This document shows positions 36,601 through 49,473 of a DNA stretch of 64,000 nucleotides, piece after piece (position 1 is the first letter of the stretch; every line of letters starts with the position of its first letter). The position numbers were made by a program, and so were the translations under genes. Origin of the DNA: Rhodamnia argentea (lineage: Eukaryota > Streptophyta > Magnoliopsida > Myrtales > Myrtaceae); assembly GCF_020921035.1 (NCBI RefSeq), contig NC_063154.1, positions 30,079,948 through 30,143,947 on the forward strand. Direction: 5' to 3'. Below the pieces are notes generated by a model. It saw nothing but the letters and a program-made list of their open reading frames with translations. It was not told the origin of the DNA and did no database searches.

Positions 36601-37372
36601 TTCTCGTGCCATAAATTGAATGCTCTCGGGTTGAAAATTGTCTAACCGGACTTTTTTAAGAGCAACCATCCTCCCATTTGCCAACTCTCTCGCTCGGAAA
36701 ACACAGCTGTATGTGCCTTGTCCTATCTAATGCAAATTTAGAAGTATTAGAAGTTCTATTCTCTGCCAAATAGTATTTGACAAGCAGTTTAATATACCAT
36801 GCGACCGATGCGAAAAATTGTACCGTGTTCAAAACTAAATATCTAACAATCATGAACATACATGCTGGAAATGATGCTCAATGACATGGCTTTCCATTTC
36901 CAACACATCTATACAGATTCTTATCACAAGCAAATGCTTCCAACACATACATATAAGGAACTAGGCCTAATCCAATCAACAAAACTGAAACATTTTTTAA
37001 ACTCTAAGTTGTTCGATATCATACCTTCTCCAATTTCTCGAAAGAATCTGTTTTAAGAGGAACCAATCCTTGAATTGCTTCACCAGCAACGGCAATGAGC
37101 CAAGAAGGCCATCCAGCAGCCGCCTGTTCGGCTTCCTCATACCTATGCGAAAATCCGGACTCCAATCTCAATCTTTTGCTCAATGAACCCTTTTCCTCAA
37201 ACTTTCTCAATTCCCCACTACGACACTCAGGTTCCTTCGCATTGCTCTTCTCAAATTCGAACAAACCGGATGGGATCTTCGACGACCCGATACTGGTACC
37301 CGCACCAGTCAAGAACCCTGAACCCGGCGATGCAGGCCTCCGGCCACCCTGTTTCGCGCATATGCAGCCCAT
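33690..37372 (-). CDS. CDK-like serine/threonine protein kinase (At1g54610-like, CRK/CDKC-related)
   Basis: Cyclin-dependent-kinase-like protein of the large plant group that has an N-terminal extension and a basic C-terminal tail. Seven exons join in frame: 37372-37025, 36726-36442, 36260-35943, 35570-35343, 35097-35000, 34600-34492 and 34127-33690, giving 607 residues. It begins MGCICAK, a good N-myristoylation plus cysteine acylation signal, so membrane attachment is likely. The kinase domain starts near residue 112 and shows the glycine loop IGQGTYSCV, the catalytic lysine in VALKKVRL, MAREISILRRLDHPNI (the PSTAIRE-equivalent helix), FEYMEHDL, the catalytic loop HRDIKASNIL, DFGLA, WYRPPELL and DLWSVGC. 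It closes with PYACDPSSLPKYPP. The tail (about residues 440-607) is basic and serine rich. All catalytic residues are present. Cyclin partner and substrate cannot be told from sequence. Confidence 0.93.
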
Positions 37373-38296
37373 CAGCCGCGATGCCCCGACCGCATCGGAT
37401 CGAATTACGCGAAACGGCGATCGACCCGCATCTGGAAACGGTTGTATGGTGGGAAAAACCCCACCTTTTTGCAGGAAGAAACTTGCATTCCGTTCGGGAG
37501 GAAGTGAGAAAAGTCAAGAAATTCAGCTTAAACCCACCCAAAATGAAAGCTTTTCTTCTTCGTCGAGTCTCTGTCTCTGCGTATCTGTTGGGGCAGCGAG
37601 ATCTGCGGGATCGTGGAAATATGTGAACGGATTGGACCGTGGAGAGAGGGAGAGAAGAGATAGAGATAGAGACAGACAGAGAGATGGGGCCAATCCGAAG
37701 AAGTGGGCGCTTTCATCGTTTCTTACGCTTGCAAAAAGGGAGGGAAAGGTGAAATGTAGCCGTTCGGAGTTTCCTGTTGTTGTCTTGTCCCAAAGTTGGT
37801 TGCTTTCAAAGAGAGAGAGAGAGAGTCCAGAACAGTTTGTACGGTTGGTTGTCGAAGGCCAACTGCCCAACGACTTCACCATGAGCTGAGGAGTTCGGGA
37901 TTAGCTCAATGCTGTGGACACCAAACTAATCTTTGCTGAAGGATGTCCATTATTGTAACCCTGTACTCAAAAGTTTCAAACAAGGGATCTTTAATCTGGA
38001 CTCAATCATCTACTAATTTCTTCGAAAAATCTCGTGTTTCTAGCGTCGTTCGTTCATTCGACTCGATTGTCGTGCTATATGTATAGGCTAAATCAAGTTC
38101 AACATGATTAGATTAGGAAGGAAGGATCCTCTTTTCACGGGGAGAAGAAGGCCCATCAAGTTCGAGAGCCGAGTTGGCTACACGAGCTGCTCTTATTTGG
38201 ATCATAGGAGAATAATTGTGTTTATCTTTTGCTGCCCATGAAAAAAAAAAAAACCCTTATGCTATAGTTGCATTTTAATCTACATCTACATTTGTT
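37373..38296. other. Upstream region of the kinase gene
   Basis: 5' leader and promoter side of the kinase on the minus strand, with GA/CT runs at about 37645-37684 and 37810-37826. The longer open frames here (37095-37889 plus, 37251-37541 minus) are shadows of exon 1 or low-complexity reads of the leader. Confidence 0.5.
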
Positions 38297-38560
38297 CGAA
38301 GGAAAACTGCTTTTTGAATATTGTTTTCCGATTTTTCGATGTTTGGACGACGGAAAACCAGCTAATTTGCGAAAAATGTTTTTTACGGATTGAAAACAAC
38401 AAAAATTTAGATCAAGGAAAATCGACTTTCCTTCTTGGCAAGAAGGAAATCACTCTCCCCAAACTACCAAACAAACGAAAACTAACAATTTTCTTGGGAG
38501 AAGATTTTCATCGAAAATACTTTCCTTTATCATGAAATGCTTAGTAAAATCAACGCGCCA
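38297..38560. repeat. Copy of a 'ttttccgattttcgatgtttgg' type repeat
   Basis: Contains 'tgttttccga-tttttcgatgtttgg', 'ggaaaa' words and an inverted partner near 38490-38525. The same words occur at the ends of the TIR element at 51031-52213 ('ttttcgatgtttggg', 'ggaaaatattttcc'). Likely a related small non-autonomous element; borders not resolved. Confidence 0.45.
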
Positions 38561-38599
38561 AGGTATCGAAATACACATGATTTACTCATCATTCTTGCT

Positions 38600-40430
38600 T
38601 TGGGGCTCCAACTTTACATCTTTTCCTAAAGTTTCCTTACTTGGGGTGACTCGATTCCTATGCTATGATAGTTTTGCTTTTGATCTTTTGAAAATCTGTC
38701 GGATAATACCCCTCTTTGTTGACTGCTCAAAGAGCTCATGTTCTTTTGGCGTGTGAACTGAATGTTAAACCCAGTCACCAAGGCAATAGGCAACAAAGAA
38801 TATGCCACTCGCGTTTTTATGGTATTCCATCGATTCTCCGGCATGCTCGGAACGGGAGTTGGGGAACGGGTCATATCTGATTGCGAAAGCCGCCTGCATC
38901 GACCGAACATGGTAAAATTCCTCGAAAGAAAGAGCCAACAGAAAACCAGTACGGTGAAAGTACGCATAGCCGTTAAATTCTTAACTATGACTCAGATTCA
39001 AGATGATTGAAAAGGCATCATGAGATGAATCTGCCAAAAGTCCTAGCCATGTATCGGGCAGTAGATCGGATCCCCGTCGTTTCCGTTTTCCTTACGGAGT
39101 TTTCTCGTCGAGAGCGGAGATTGACATCGGACCACCACCGATGAATTATGGAATTTGCAAGAAGAAGCAAAGGAGGAATATTCTTTGTTTTCCTTTTAAG
39201 ACTCGGTGATCCATCAGAAACCATATGGTGCTGTGGATCGCAAATGGATAGCTTCACAGGAGGTGCTAAAATGACTAGAAAATCGTGCTTTCCTTCTGCC
39301 ATAGTTGCCCCATCTTAAGCTCAGATGGCTCTTCAGCTGGTAAGCCTCTTGCTCAGCATGCCGGGGAGAGGCTACCTCTGAAGCTACCGGAAGGTCGCGA
39401 TTCTTGAATTGAGAGTCTAATGTCGCATCAGAAAATGCCACCGTTTGAATGAAGCATCGTTCACTTGAAAATGATGGCACCATGTTGTCGCCATATCCGG
39501 AAAGCAGAACACTAGTTTCTATCATGACTCCTGCACAGGCCCGACATGCTGGTGTACAAACAAGTCGACACGGTCGCCAAGCAGAATAAGGTGGAAATCA
39601 AACATCAGCTCAAACTCAAAGCGCTCGCAAGTAACTGAATTACAGGCGATGCTACCGTACAAGAGGAGAGACAATACTGCATAACCTAAGGCTCACAACA
39701 TTGCAAGTTAGGAATTACTGCAGGCTGCATCGGTTTTGTCATTTTCGAGATTTAAGCAGCCCTGTTACATCTCGGACCTCAGTGAAGGTATCTGGAAGTG
39801 TCTGTACCGGCGGAATCAAATCTTTCGAAAAGCTTTCACCAGATCATTAGAGGAGTCATCACACCATCCATTGTATTTCTTACTGTTGTATTAGCTGATA
39901 CACGCGAAGGAAGTCTCGCTCATCCACGTACTTTCCCAACCTCGATGTCCCCAACTGGTGTAACATCATCTTCCTTAGCAAACCTCCAGTGATCTCCCCA
40001 GATTTGTCATGAATGCTAGTCTCTCCAAGTTCAACAGAACTTCCAGTTCCAGGTGTTTTTCAAACCGGTTAGCTGGAAGATTGGCTCATTTGCCTCATGG
40101 CAGACCCGAAGATCACGATCAGTGTCGAATCCCTGAGCAAGCAGATGCTTTTGGATGGCGCCATTTTTTTTTGCAGCTGTACACGGGCAAGCAATGTTTC
40201 CTTCTTCAGCAGCACTGTCGGATGCGATTCCGACTAACTTCTCAATGCCTTGCTTTGTATCCATCGCCCGATCCGGGGTGGTGCAGATCCAGCTCTTGTC
40301 CGTCACAAACTTCCAAATTCGAGGACCCTCTGAAAGGAGATGACATAGCATTGTCGCCAATTATTTCCACAGTTGTCAAAGAAGAAGATGCAGATCATAA
40401 GAAGATTGATCAGCTCTAACGGACTTTGCA
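38600..40430 (-). pseudogene. Possible decayed coding region, unidentified
   Basis: Between the kinase and COG1 genes the minus strand holds several protein-like frames that are cut by stops and frame changes: 40360-40031, then a short frame reading WRFAKEDDVTPVGDIEVGKV at about 40000-39940, then 39525-39214, 39302-39018 and 38967-38626. Amino-acid use is balanced rather than low complexity, and some pieces overlap as if one frame had shifted. I do not recognise the family and see no chain of splice sites that restores an open frame. It may be a dead gene or a transposon remnant, or simply chance. Confidence 0.25.
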
Positions 40431-41771
40431 ATTTCATCATGTCAATGAAGCTTGAAACATTGAAAGCTCAATCTGATTTTTATGAATAAGTTCAAGAATT
40501 TTCCAACTAAAAACACTATAATTTTTTTTTAGGATTCAATTGCATTTCAAACATAATTTCTAAAACTCTTGTGGCAATTACTTTTTCCTCAACTCGAATC
40601 ATTAGAAACAGCACATTCCATAGGTTACCGTGATCTACCAAAATGATCAAACTTCTGTGAAATCCACACCGGAGCAATCACCAGTCATTTGATTTGATAA
40701 ATTCAGGCTTATACTAAAGTTAAAAATCCTAGACAACAATCGGGAAGTCAGATTTGAGCTTGATAATCTTAACTTACAAGACGGAGATTATAAAATACAA
40801 GTACAAAGATTAAAAAATGACAAATACAAAACATTGGCTACAAAATTGGAGGAAACAAAGTGGTTGACTTTGACGGGGATTAGTGTTTGAAGTGGTTCTT
40901 AAGACTTTTCCTAGGAAAAAAACAAAAAAACAAATCGCCCAAAAAATCTTAACCTTTCGTACGCCATGCAATTAAGTTAAAATACTTTTGAATCGATGCA
41001 ATCAAATTCTGAAATTTCACCCAAAAAGAAAAAATATCAATCAAGCGATCAAAATTAGATATTGCTTAAATAATGATCATAAGTATACTCAAGCACCATA
41101 ACTTAAGAAAGCTGCGAGTGCAAATACAAAGTCCGGATTACCACCCCGCCCCATTGCCATCTCTTCGGGGGCGGGGTGCTGGACCGAATAGCAAGCGACG
41201 GGATGGTGGTGGCCGCCATGGACGAAGAAGAGGAAGAGCCGGAAAAAAAAAGAAGCGGAAAAATTTAGAATACTCGATTGCCGATTTCGCGGGAATATTT
41301 AAGGATGTTAATCCCGCCTCGCACGTTAAATATTATGCTTTTTTTTTTTTTGAAACGATTGAAAAATCATGACACAATTATAAAATGAAAATAAGATTGT
41401 ATCGTGGTTTTTAATTAATTTTTGTTTTTAATATTTTCACCCAAAATAAAAACCTAAAAAGCAACATTTTCTCAGGTCGCCGTGTATATTTTTCCCCGAA
41501 ATAATTCTGCCATTCCTCGTGAGCGTCGGCGAGTCAAGGCTTGTCCTTCTTCCTCATGTGCGATTTAACTTGAATCCCACTCTTCTTCTTCAACTCAATT
41601 TCATCTCCCGAATTCACTGTGCGCAACCCAATCTTTCTCTCTCTATCTCTACCCCTGTCGCTCACGATCCGGATCGTTTTTCCCCCCACCTTCGCGGATC
41701 TCCAATGCCCGCTGATCCTCTGAGCTTCGTTTGACGCGATTCGGTGTCTCCCCGGTGGAGGATCAGCGGCG
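40431..41771. other. Upstream region of COG1
   Basis: AT-rich, with a short GC-rich patch at about 41135-41250. No separate gene. The segment from about 41500 to 41771 is pyrimidine rich and is likely the COG1 leader. Confidence 0.5.
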
Positions 41772-44700
41772 ATGCGGGCTCAGCCGCCGTCCGCCCCCGC
41801 CCCCGCCGCCGGCGTGAAGGGCGGTCACCAGGACGCCGAGTCCCTGTTCCGGGCGAAGCCCATCGCGGAAATCCGCAATGTGGAGGCCGCGACGAGGAGG
41901 CAGATCGAGGACAAGAAGGAGGAGCTCCGGCAGCTGGTGGGCAACAGGTACCGCGATCTCATCGATTCCGCCGACTCGATTGTGCTCATGAAGTCCTCCT
42001 GCGAGTCGATTTCCGAGAACGTGTCCTCGATTCAGGCCTCCATCCTGTCCCTCTCCGAGACCCCAAAATTGCAGAGCCCTAGGCACCATAATCCCGCGCG
42101 GTTCAACGTGTATGGCATTGCTTGTCGCGTTAAGTACCTCGTTGACACGCCGGAGAACATATGGGGGTGCCTCGACGAGTCTATGTTCCTCGAAGCCGCG
42201 GCGCGGTACTTGCGCGCGAAGCACGTGCAGCATGGGCTGGTGCAGGATAACGGGGGCGGCGATCCCAAGATCTTGGCCAACTTCCCTCTTTTGCAGCATC
42301 AGTGGCAGATTGTCGAGAGCTTCAAGGCCCAGATCTCGCAGCGGAGTCGCGAGAGGTTGCTGGATGGTGGTGGGCTCAAGATTGGAGCTTATGCGGATGC
42401 CTTGGCCGCCGTGGCGGTTATTGATGATTTAGAGCCGAGGCAGATTCTGGGATTGTTCCTTGATAGCAGGAAGTCGTGGATTCTGCAAAAATTGGCTACT
42501 TCTTTTGCTAATCCTACTTGTTCGGATGTGGTTGCCATGTTCTGTGAAGTGCTGAAGGCTATTCAGGTTACTATGGGCCAAGTAGGTGAGTTGTTCTTGC
42601 AAGTGCTGAACGACATGCCCCTGTTTTACAAAGTCACGCTGAGTTCTCCACCTGCATCTCAGTTGTTTGGTGGGATTCCAAACCCCGATGAGGAAGTCAG
42701 GTTGTGGAAGTCATTTCGGGATAAACTGGAGTCGGTGATGACACTGCTTGAAAAGCCGTATATTGCCAGTACTTGTTTGAATTGGCTTAAGGATTGTGGA
42801 CGGGAAATTGTTAATAAAATGAGTGGCAGGTACCTGACTGATGCCATAAGTAGTGGTGAGGAGATAGCTTTGGCGGAAAAATTGATTAGAGAAACCATGG
42901 ACAGCAAGGAGGTTCTAGAAGGCAGTTTGGATTGGCTAAAGAGCGTTTTTGGGTCGGAGATTGAATTACCTTGGAGCAGAATTCGAGAACTTGTTTTGGA
43001 AGCTGATCTGGATCTCTGGGATGAGATATTTGAAGATGCTTTTGTTCAGAGGATGAAATCAATCATTGCCTCAGGATTTGGAAATTTGACCAGGGATGTA
43101 AATATAGCCGAATCTATTCGTACCATTGAGGGAACACCAGGTGAACAGATAGATTTCCGTGCATATCTGAGCAGACCTTCTACTGGTGGTGGAGTTTGGT
43201 TCATAGAGCCTAATGATCGGAAGACTCTTGCCCTTACTTCATCAAAAGCACAGGCAGAAGAGAGTAGCTTCCAGACCTGTCTTAGTGCCTATTTTGGTCC
43301 CGAAGTTAATCGGATAAGAGATGCAGTAGACAATTACTGCCAGAGAGTTCTTGAGGACCTTCTGCACTTCTTAGAATCTCCCAAAGCAGCAATACGACTA
43401 AAGAATCTGGCAAAATATCTGCAAGATAGGTGCTATGAGTATTTGTCTAGCATATTAATGCAACTTAAGGGTGAGCTTGACAGCCTCTGCACTGCACTTG
43501 AGAATGAAAAGAGAGAGAGCCATACCCCATCTGCTGCCATAATTGTGGAAAGATCTCTCTTCATTGGGCGACTGTTGTTTGCACTCCAGAATCACTGTAG
43601 ACACATCCCAAGAATTTTGGGATCACCGAGGTTCTGGGTAAATGAATCAATTTCAGCAGTTTTTGACAGATTACCAGGCCTTTTGGGGCAATCCCGTGGA
43701 GTAACTGATTCTCCCGTCAGTGACAGCTCAGTTCGGCAATCATCCTTGGGCTCTAGAAGACATACCTCGTTGGCCACAGCTGCAATACTTGGTGCTGATG
43801 ATATACCAAGTCCGAAATTCAAAGATTTTTCTATTACTACCCGAGATTTGTGTGTAAGAGCTCATAGCTTGTGGATAACGTGGTTATCAATGGAGTTGTC
43901 AACAATCTTATCTCGGGATCTTGAACAGGATGATGGATTATCGTCAATAACTCCTTTGAGGGTTAGTGTTGCTTTCATCGCAATCTATTCTTGTTTTTAA
44001 AGCCTTCATCATACAAGAAAGTCTCTGTTTCCCTTTATTGTCTCAACTTCCTGTTGATGCAACCACTGGTAGTAATGAGCTTAGAGTGCTGAGAAATAAA
44101 GATAAGTGCCACTGCAAGTTACAACTGCTGCAACTTCCACCGTTAAGTCGTCATAGAACTATGAGTATGGGAAAAGAAACGGAAACTCTAAGGCTAACCT
44201 CTGAGGACTCGGGATACAATTACTATTAGGGAAGACTGACAGTTCCCTTATACTGGGTTGTTAGGACTTAAAAAGCTGACGTTCCACACTAGATTTTGGG
44301 TTAGTACCAATGGAAGAGGTGTATATCCTTCTCATGCATGGTTGGTGCACTTTTTGTAATTTTCGCTAAACATCTTATTTGGGTCAAAACCTGGTAGAGC
44401 TTCTCCTGGTAGGCGGCATACCATAATCGGGAACTCACTACTCAATAGGGACTAGCAGGCAGTGCAAGTAATTGAATTTTAGTTAAGGGATTTTTTCATG
44501 TTATGGTGATGATGATGCTTACAATGGCCAGATGAAGGACACACTACATCACTTTTGTTGGCAGTTTAGATAGTCTCTGACTCATCTTCCCTGACTTATT
44601 TTGGATGATCACGCATAAAGAGCTTTCTACTGAGAGGCATGACATCACCATTAGCCTGTGAAAAATCAATGGTTCTAGCTGCACTAAAATCTTAACCTGG

Positions 44701-47700
44701 TTTATACTAGGAAACTTGCTCTATCTTGGTTAATTTTAATATGCCAACTGATCTTTAACTTCTTACTTTTTCTCTTCTTAATTTGCATCATGAATATATT
44801 TTTGTACTCAGTCCTTCTTTGTCCATTAAGTAGGGTTGGGAGGACACAGTAATCAAGCAAGAGCAGTCTGATGATGGCCAGTCTGAGTTGAGGATGTCCC
44901 TCCCCTTCATGCCTTCTCTCTATGTTATCTCTTTTTCATTTCGAGCGTGTGAAGAAATTCATAGAATTGGAGGTCATGTGCTTGACAAGTTAATTCTGCA
45001 AAAGTTTGCCCTGCAGCTTTTGGAAAAGGTATTTACTTAGACTGCCACAGCATTTGGATTTTCATAATTTAGAGTAATTTCGAATCTACTACATATGAAG
45101 GTGGCCCTTTTTTCATTATGAAATCAGTAGTATCCTATTACTGTTTTGCTTCTGCTACTATTGTCTTCATCTTTATCCTTTCAAATGCCTTGCTATTACC
45201 TTACCCAACCCCATCTCGAGCATTCTACCAAGCAAACGATGTGCATGAGCACATTTTGAATGCTTGGGTGGCTCGATAATTTTTTCATTTGCCCTTACTT
45301 TGGATAAATTGGCCATGACAAATAACAAGCAATGAAATTGTGCTTAACAATTGTCCTGACACAAAGTGGTATATGAATGTGTGTCTTGGTTAGACGCATG
45401 CTTCCAGTCTCTGCTTCTGATGATTTTATCCTTTGGTAGAATGTTCAAATGACTACTTAATGTCACCTAATTATTATTCTAAAATCATTCGATATTAATA
45501 TGAAAATCAAGAGTTCCCCCTGGAGTCGCCTTCTTGTTTGAGACACTCTTAAAGCAAGTTTGTTTGACTCTCAACTGCTTGTTGAGTGGAGGGGAAGTCT
45601 TGTTCATTGGATGTGTCTGCCGAAGTCAACAGTGAATCACGTGTTGTCACATTGCAATAGGGTTTGACCAACTTTTTTTCTTTGGAAGCTTCTTGAGAGC
45701 ATTTTGACCTTTGGTAATCTTCCAAGAATGTGAAAATTTGTTTTTACTATCCCTCTTGCAAATTTTTGGATGAATTGGAGGGGGTGAGTTAGGAGAATCT
45801 CTGATGTAAAGGAGCTTATAAATTTTTCGCCGCTTGCCCTTTTTTTTCTTTGGTAGTTCTTAGACTCATATGATGTCTAGAGCTGCTTTTATCCCTCTCT
45901 TGTAATAACCACCCTTTATGCTCTGTCAATGAAACTTTGTTTACTAATACTCCATATTGGTAGCGAGGAAGATAATGCCTTTAACTGCTTAAAAATGTGT
46001 AAAGAAAAGGATGCTTGCATATCTTTTAGATGGGGTGAAGGAAAAACAATTTACATATGAGGAGTCCATCTTACCATCTGCTGAGGGTTTGTTTGATATG
46101 TGTTTTCCTTCTTTTCCAGACACTCTGTTATAGTCATGTGCATAAACTTGTTGTCTGATGTTAGCTTTTATAATGAAATTGCAATTCTTTTTATTTCTCC
46201 AATGACAGCTGCATTTTAACTGCAGTGTTTTTGTCAGAATATTACGATTACTATCTCTTTGTGAATCTGTAAAGAGCTTTTTCAGATTTATAGTGGTTTA
46301 CGTCCTACAATATCATAAATTCCACTTACTTTCCCATAATGGTGAATGTCCTACAAGCTGTGCCTTTTGGCTTTTGTCATTTAGTCAGCTCAATGTGGTT
46401 TTTGTGTTGGCACGTGGATAGCTTTTTCAATCTGGTATTTGTTTACTGACTGTTTTTGCTTATATAGGTGACTGATATATATGGAAACTACCTTTCTATT
46501 GAAGACGCTCATGGATCTAAAGTGTCAGATAAAGGAGCTTTGCAAGTTATGTTAGATTTGAAATTTGTATATGATATTCTTTCCGGAGGTGATTCCACTA
46601 TGGATGAGGAGTTGTCTAGAAGTTCAAAGCCGAAGTATTCGTTTAGGCAAAAGGATCAAAGACAGAAAAAGTCTGCCATCAGAGCACGCATAGATGGATT
46701 GGTACATCGTCTTTCACAGAGATTGGATCCCATAGACTGGCTCACGTAAGTTAGCGGATCTGTTTTTTCTGTTTATATTCTACAAGCAGCCAGTACTCCA
46801 AGATGTGTATACAAAATCCAATCTCGATCTTCACGAAGATTCGCATGCGAGAGTTCTGTATTTTTATTCTGTTTTTTTGTTTGAATTTTTTTCCAAGAAC
46901 ATGTTTTAAGCTAAGCGAAAGACAAAAAATGATCTTTTTTTATGTTTGAGGGTAAATGACAATAGGGGGTAAAGAAAAAAATTTCTTTAACGATCAAGTG
47001 GTTGTCCTATTGTTAAACCGGGGTAGAAGCTATCGGCATGTGAGAGAATTCTGATACCTGAACTGCTCTTTCGCACGTGAATGATGCTCAATTCTGTGCA
47101 TTTGGTTACAGCTTTGTTTGATGTCTAGACATACTGTCCAGAGATGATTGTGTACTTAATGCTTCTTTCGGAAAAGGTGGAAATGAAGGAAAATGAGAGG
47201 CGAGGGAAGAAGGTGGGACACAAATTAAAATTCCCTAGGTTTATTATTGATGAATTCAAATGAATTGATCGAAATTAGTAAAGATCTTTACCTTCTTTTG
47301 GAGGTCTACTTGCTATGATAACATGTAAGAAGACATAGCTAATTGACACCCTTGGACCATCTATCTAGTGTTAGCTGAGTTATGTTTACATCCTAGTGCA
47401 TGGTTTTTGTGATCATAAGTCTTCATTTTGTTGCAATTACCTGATAGTGTTTTATTGTTCATTCATTAAAGGTTTGAGCCATATTTGTGGGAGAATGAGA
47501 GACAGTCATATTTACGGCATGCTGTCCTCTTCGGGTTCTTTGTACAACTTAATCGGTTGTATGTGGATACGGTGCAGAAACTGCCCACGAATTCTGAATC
47601 AAATATTATGAGATGCTCCACAGTTCCCCGGTTTAAGTATCTTCCAATCAGGTTAGATATACCTTTTTCATGTGTTTGTGTTTGCTGGATAAAAATTTGG

Positions 47701-49473
47701 GCTTGCGTGACCAGATTATCTAAAAAAAAGCATATCTTATTACTGAATTTTGTATGCAGTGTACCCGCATTGTCTTCAAGGAGGACATCTCAAGCAACTA
47801 CTGGTGTTCCTATGGATGGTTTTTCATCGAAGAGTCAGAGATCTTATAGTAATGGAGAAATATCTCGAACAATTGATTTGGACGACAGATCGTCTTCTGG
47901 AGTAGCAGCTCCATTGTTGAAATCTTTTATGCAGGTGAGTGTGCTTTCTTTCTTTTGCTTCTTTTTCTGTACCTTGTTGTATAACTTTTTGTCGTGTCCC
48001 TGGATAGTCATCTACCACGTTGTTATATGTCTAACTTCCTAAGCTTTATTTGGACTTAGGGTGCGTTTTGTTTAGCTTTTCCAAAGGGCTTTTGGCCTCC
48101 AAATGCCACCTTGCGAAGGCTGAAAGCCTCATTAATGAAAATTAGTCAGTTACCTATTTTGCTCTCAAAACCTTACTAAAAATTTATTTTTACCTCTTTT
48201 TAAAAGTGAAACCCTAGATTGTTGCTATTCATCTTCTTCTTCAGGGTGGTTGGCGAAGGATTGGCAAAGGGCCGGTGATATTGCTTGACCAAGGCCACCT
48301 TGCTTGAGGTTTCGCAATAGCCTAGGCAACGGTCACCTAAGGTCGCGCGAAAGCCCGGGCGACGGTCGCATTATTGCCCAGGTGACCGTCGCCTGATGTT
48401 GTGCAACCGCCCAAGCGACGTTTTGTGAGGTTGCCACCTCGGGCGACCGTTGCCTAAGGTCATGCGACCGCCCGGGCGACCGTTGCCTGAGTTCGTGCGA
48501 TCGCCCGGGCGAAGATAGCTTGGGTTGCGCTACGCCGGGGGTTGACCCGTGTTGTGCGACCCCGGGCGACCCTTGCCGGGGTTCGTCCAAGGTCGTGCTA
48601 GCTGACGGCTGCTGGTGCCAGATCCGGTGGCTCGAGCCCTTCATCGGAGAGTCTTTATTTTTATTTTTAAAAAAAGAAAATTAAAGCCAAAGCCGTTTGC
48701 AATTTTTTTTTTTTTTCGAAATGCTACTTTAGCCCATAGTTGCTTTACAATGGATGTTTTAGTAAACACAATTTGCATTTTCATAAAGCCCCTTTGCATT
48801 TCTCCAAGGCTCCTTTCCAAAGCCAAACCAAATGCACCATTAACCTTTCAACTTTCATATTTTCTTACTTGGAGAATCTTGAAATTTTAAACTTGATTAA
48901 TCTTTGGTTGTGGGGGTGTTTATTGGGGTTTTTCTGTTTTAATGCATGCATTACTGTTTGAGTTAATCAAGTCATTTATGATATGTAATGTGATAACTAC
49001 CAAAAGGCTGGGACACAGTGCACGAAAACTTAGTGGTGTAACTTTCTGAAAGTGGCAATAGAAGTCGATAATTTTGGACTTCCTTTTTTGAGCTTGTTTG
49101 CGTGGCTGTGCACCGAGATAATTCCATACATGCTGTTTTGGTCCATTGGGAGTAGACGTTGGCTTTTTTGCCGAACATTGTAATTGTGAGATGATTTTAG
49201 TTTCAGAGATGTTATATTTTTGGCTAAGTGTTTCGGAAAGAGTCTTTTTCCATGTTCTATGACATGGATCTGATATTTTTTCCTCTCACAATTGGCCAGG
49301 TTGGCAGCAGATTTGGAGAGAGCACATTGAAACTGGGATCCATCTTGACTGATGGTCAAGTGGGCATATTCAAGGACAGGTCAGCCGCTGCCTTGTCGAC
49401 ATTCAGCGATGTTTTACCTGTGCAGGCTGCGGGTCTTCTTTCATCCTTCACAGCAACTCGACCAGATGCTTGA
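41772..49473 (+). CDS. COG1: Conserved oligomeric Golgi complex subunit 1 (COG1)
   Basis: Subunit of lobe A of the COG tethering complex at the cis-Golgi, needed for retrograde vesicle traffic and glycosylation. Six exons join in frame: 41772-43961 (a single 2.2-kb exon), 44834-45028, 46468-46745, 47472-47651, 47760-47934 and 49300-49473, giving 1063 residues, close to the usual plant length. The N-terminus (after a short Ala/Pro stretch) carries the Vps51-type coiled region: [62 protein letters not shown]. The C-terminal part includes [24 protein letters not shown] and [19 protein letters not shown] 41772 is the first in-frame start after a GC-rich leader. The gene has no stops or shifts. 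Intron 5 holds an 0.8-kb TIR element. Confidence 0.95.
48059..48839. mobile_element. TIR element in COG1 intron 5 with GC-rich tandem core
   Basis: Inverted ends: 'gggtgcgttttgtttagctttt' trimmed, against 'tggtgcatttggtttggcttt' read from the right, flanked by the trinucleotide TTA on both sides (48056-48058 and 48840-48842). A 3-bp TTA/TAA duplication fits PIF/Harbinger-type elements. The arms are AT-rich and the core (48325-48600) is very GC-rich. No transposase seen. The insertion lies wholly within the intron, so COG1 splicing could remain normal. Confidence 0.65.
48325..48600. repeat. Degenerate 33-bp GC-rich tandem repeat
   Basis: Units of about 33 bp of the form 'gcgaccgttgcctaaggtc' followed by 'atgcgaccgcccgg' recur with changes, for example near 48450 and 48483, giving a block over 60 percent GC inside an AT-rich intron. 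It is the core of the TIR element. The 103-codon minus-strand frame over it is an artefact of the repeat. Confidence 0.65.

Noticed and set aside
37095..37889. 264-codon plus frame opposite kinase exon 1 and leader
   Set aside because: Antisense shadow; includes (RDRDRQRD)-type low complexity from the GA run and no family similarity.
41763..42299. 178-codon minus-strand frame opposite COG1 exon 1
   Set aside because: Antisense shadow of a conserved exon; COG1 on the plus strand is complete.
48333..48644. 103-codon minus-strand frame in COG1 intron 5
   Set aside because: Translation of the 33-bp tandem repeat (repeated [15 protein letters not shown] units), not a gene.
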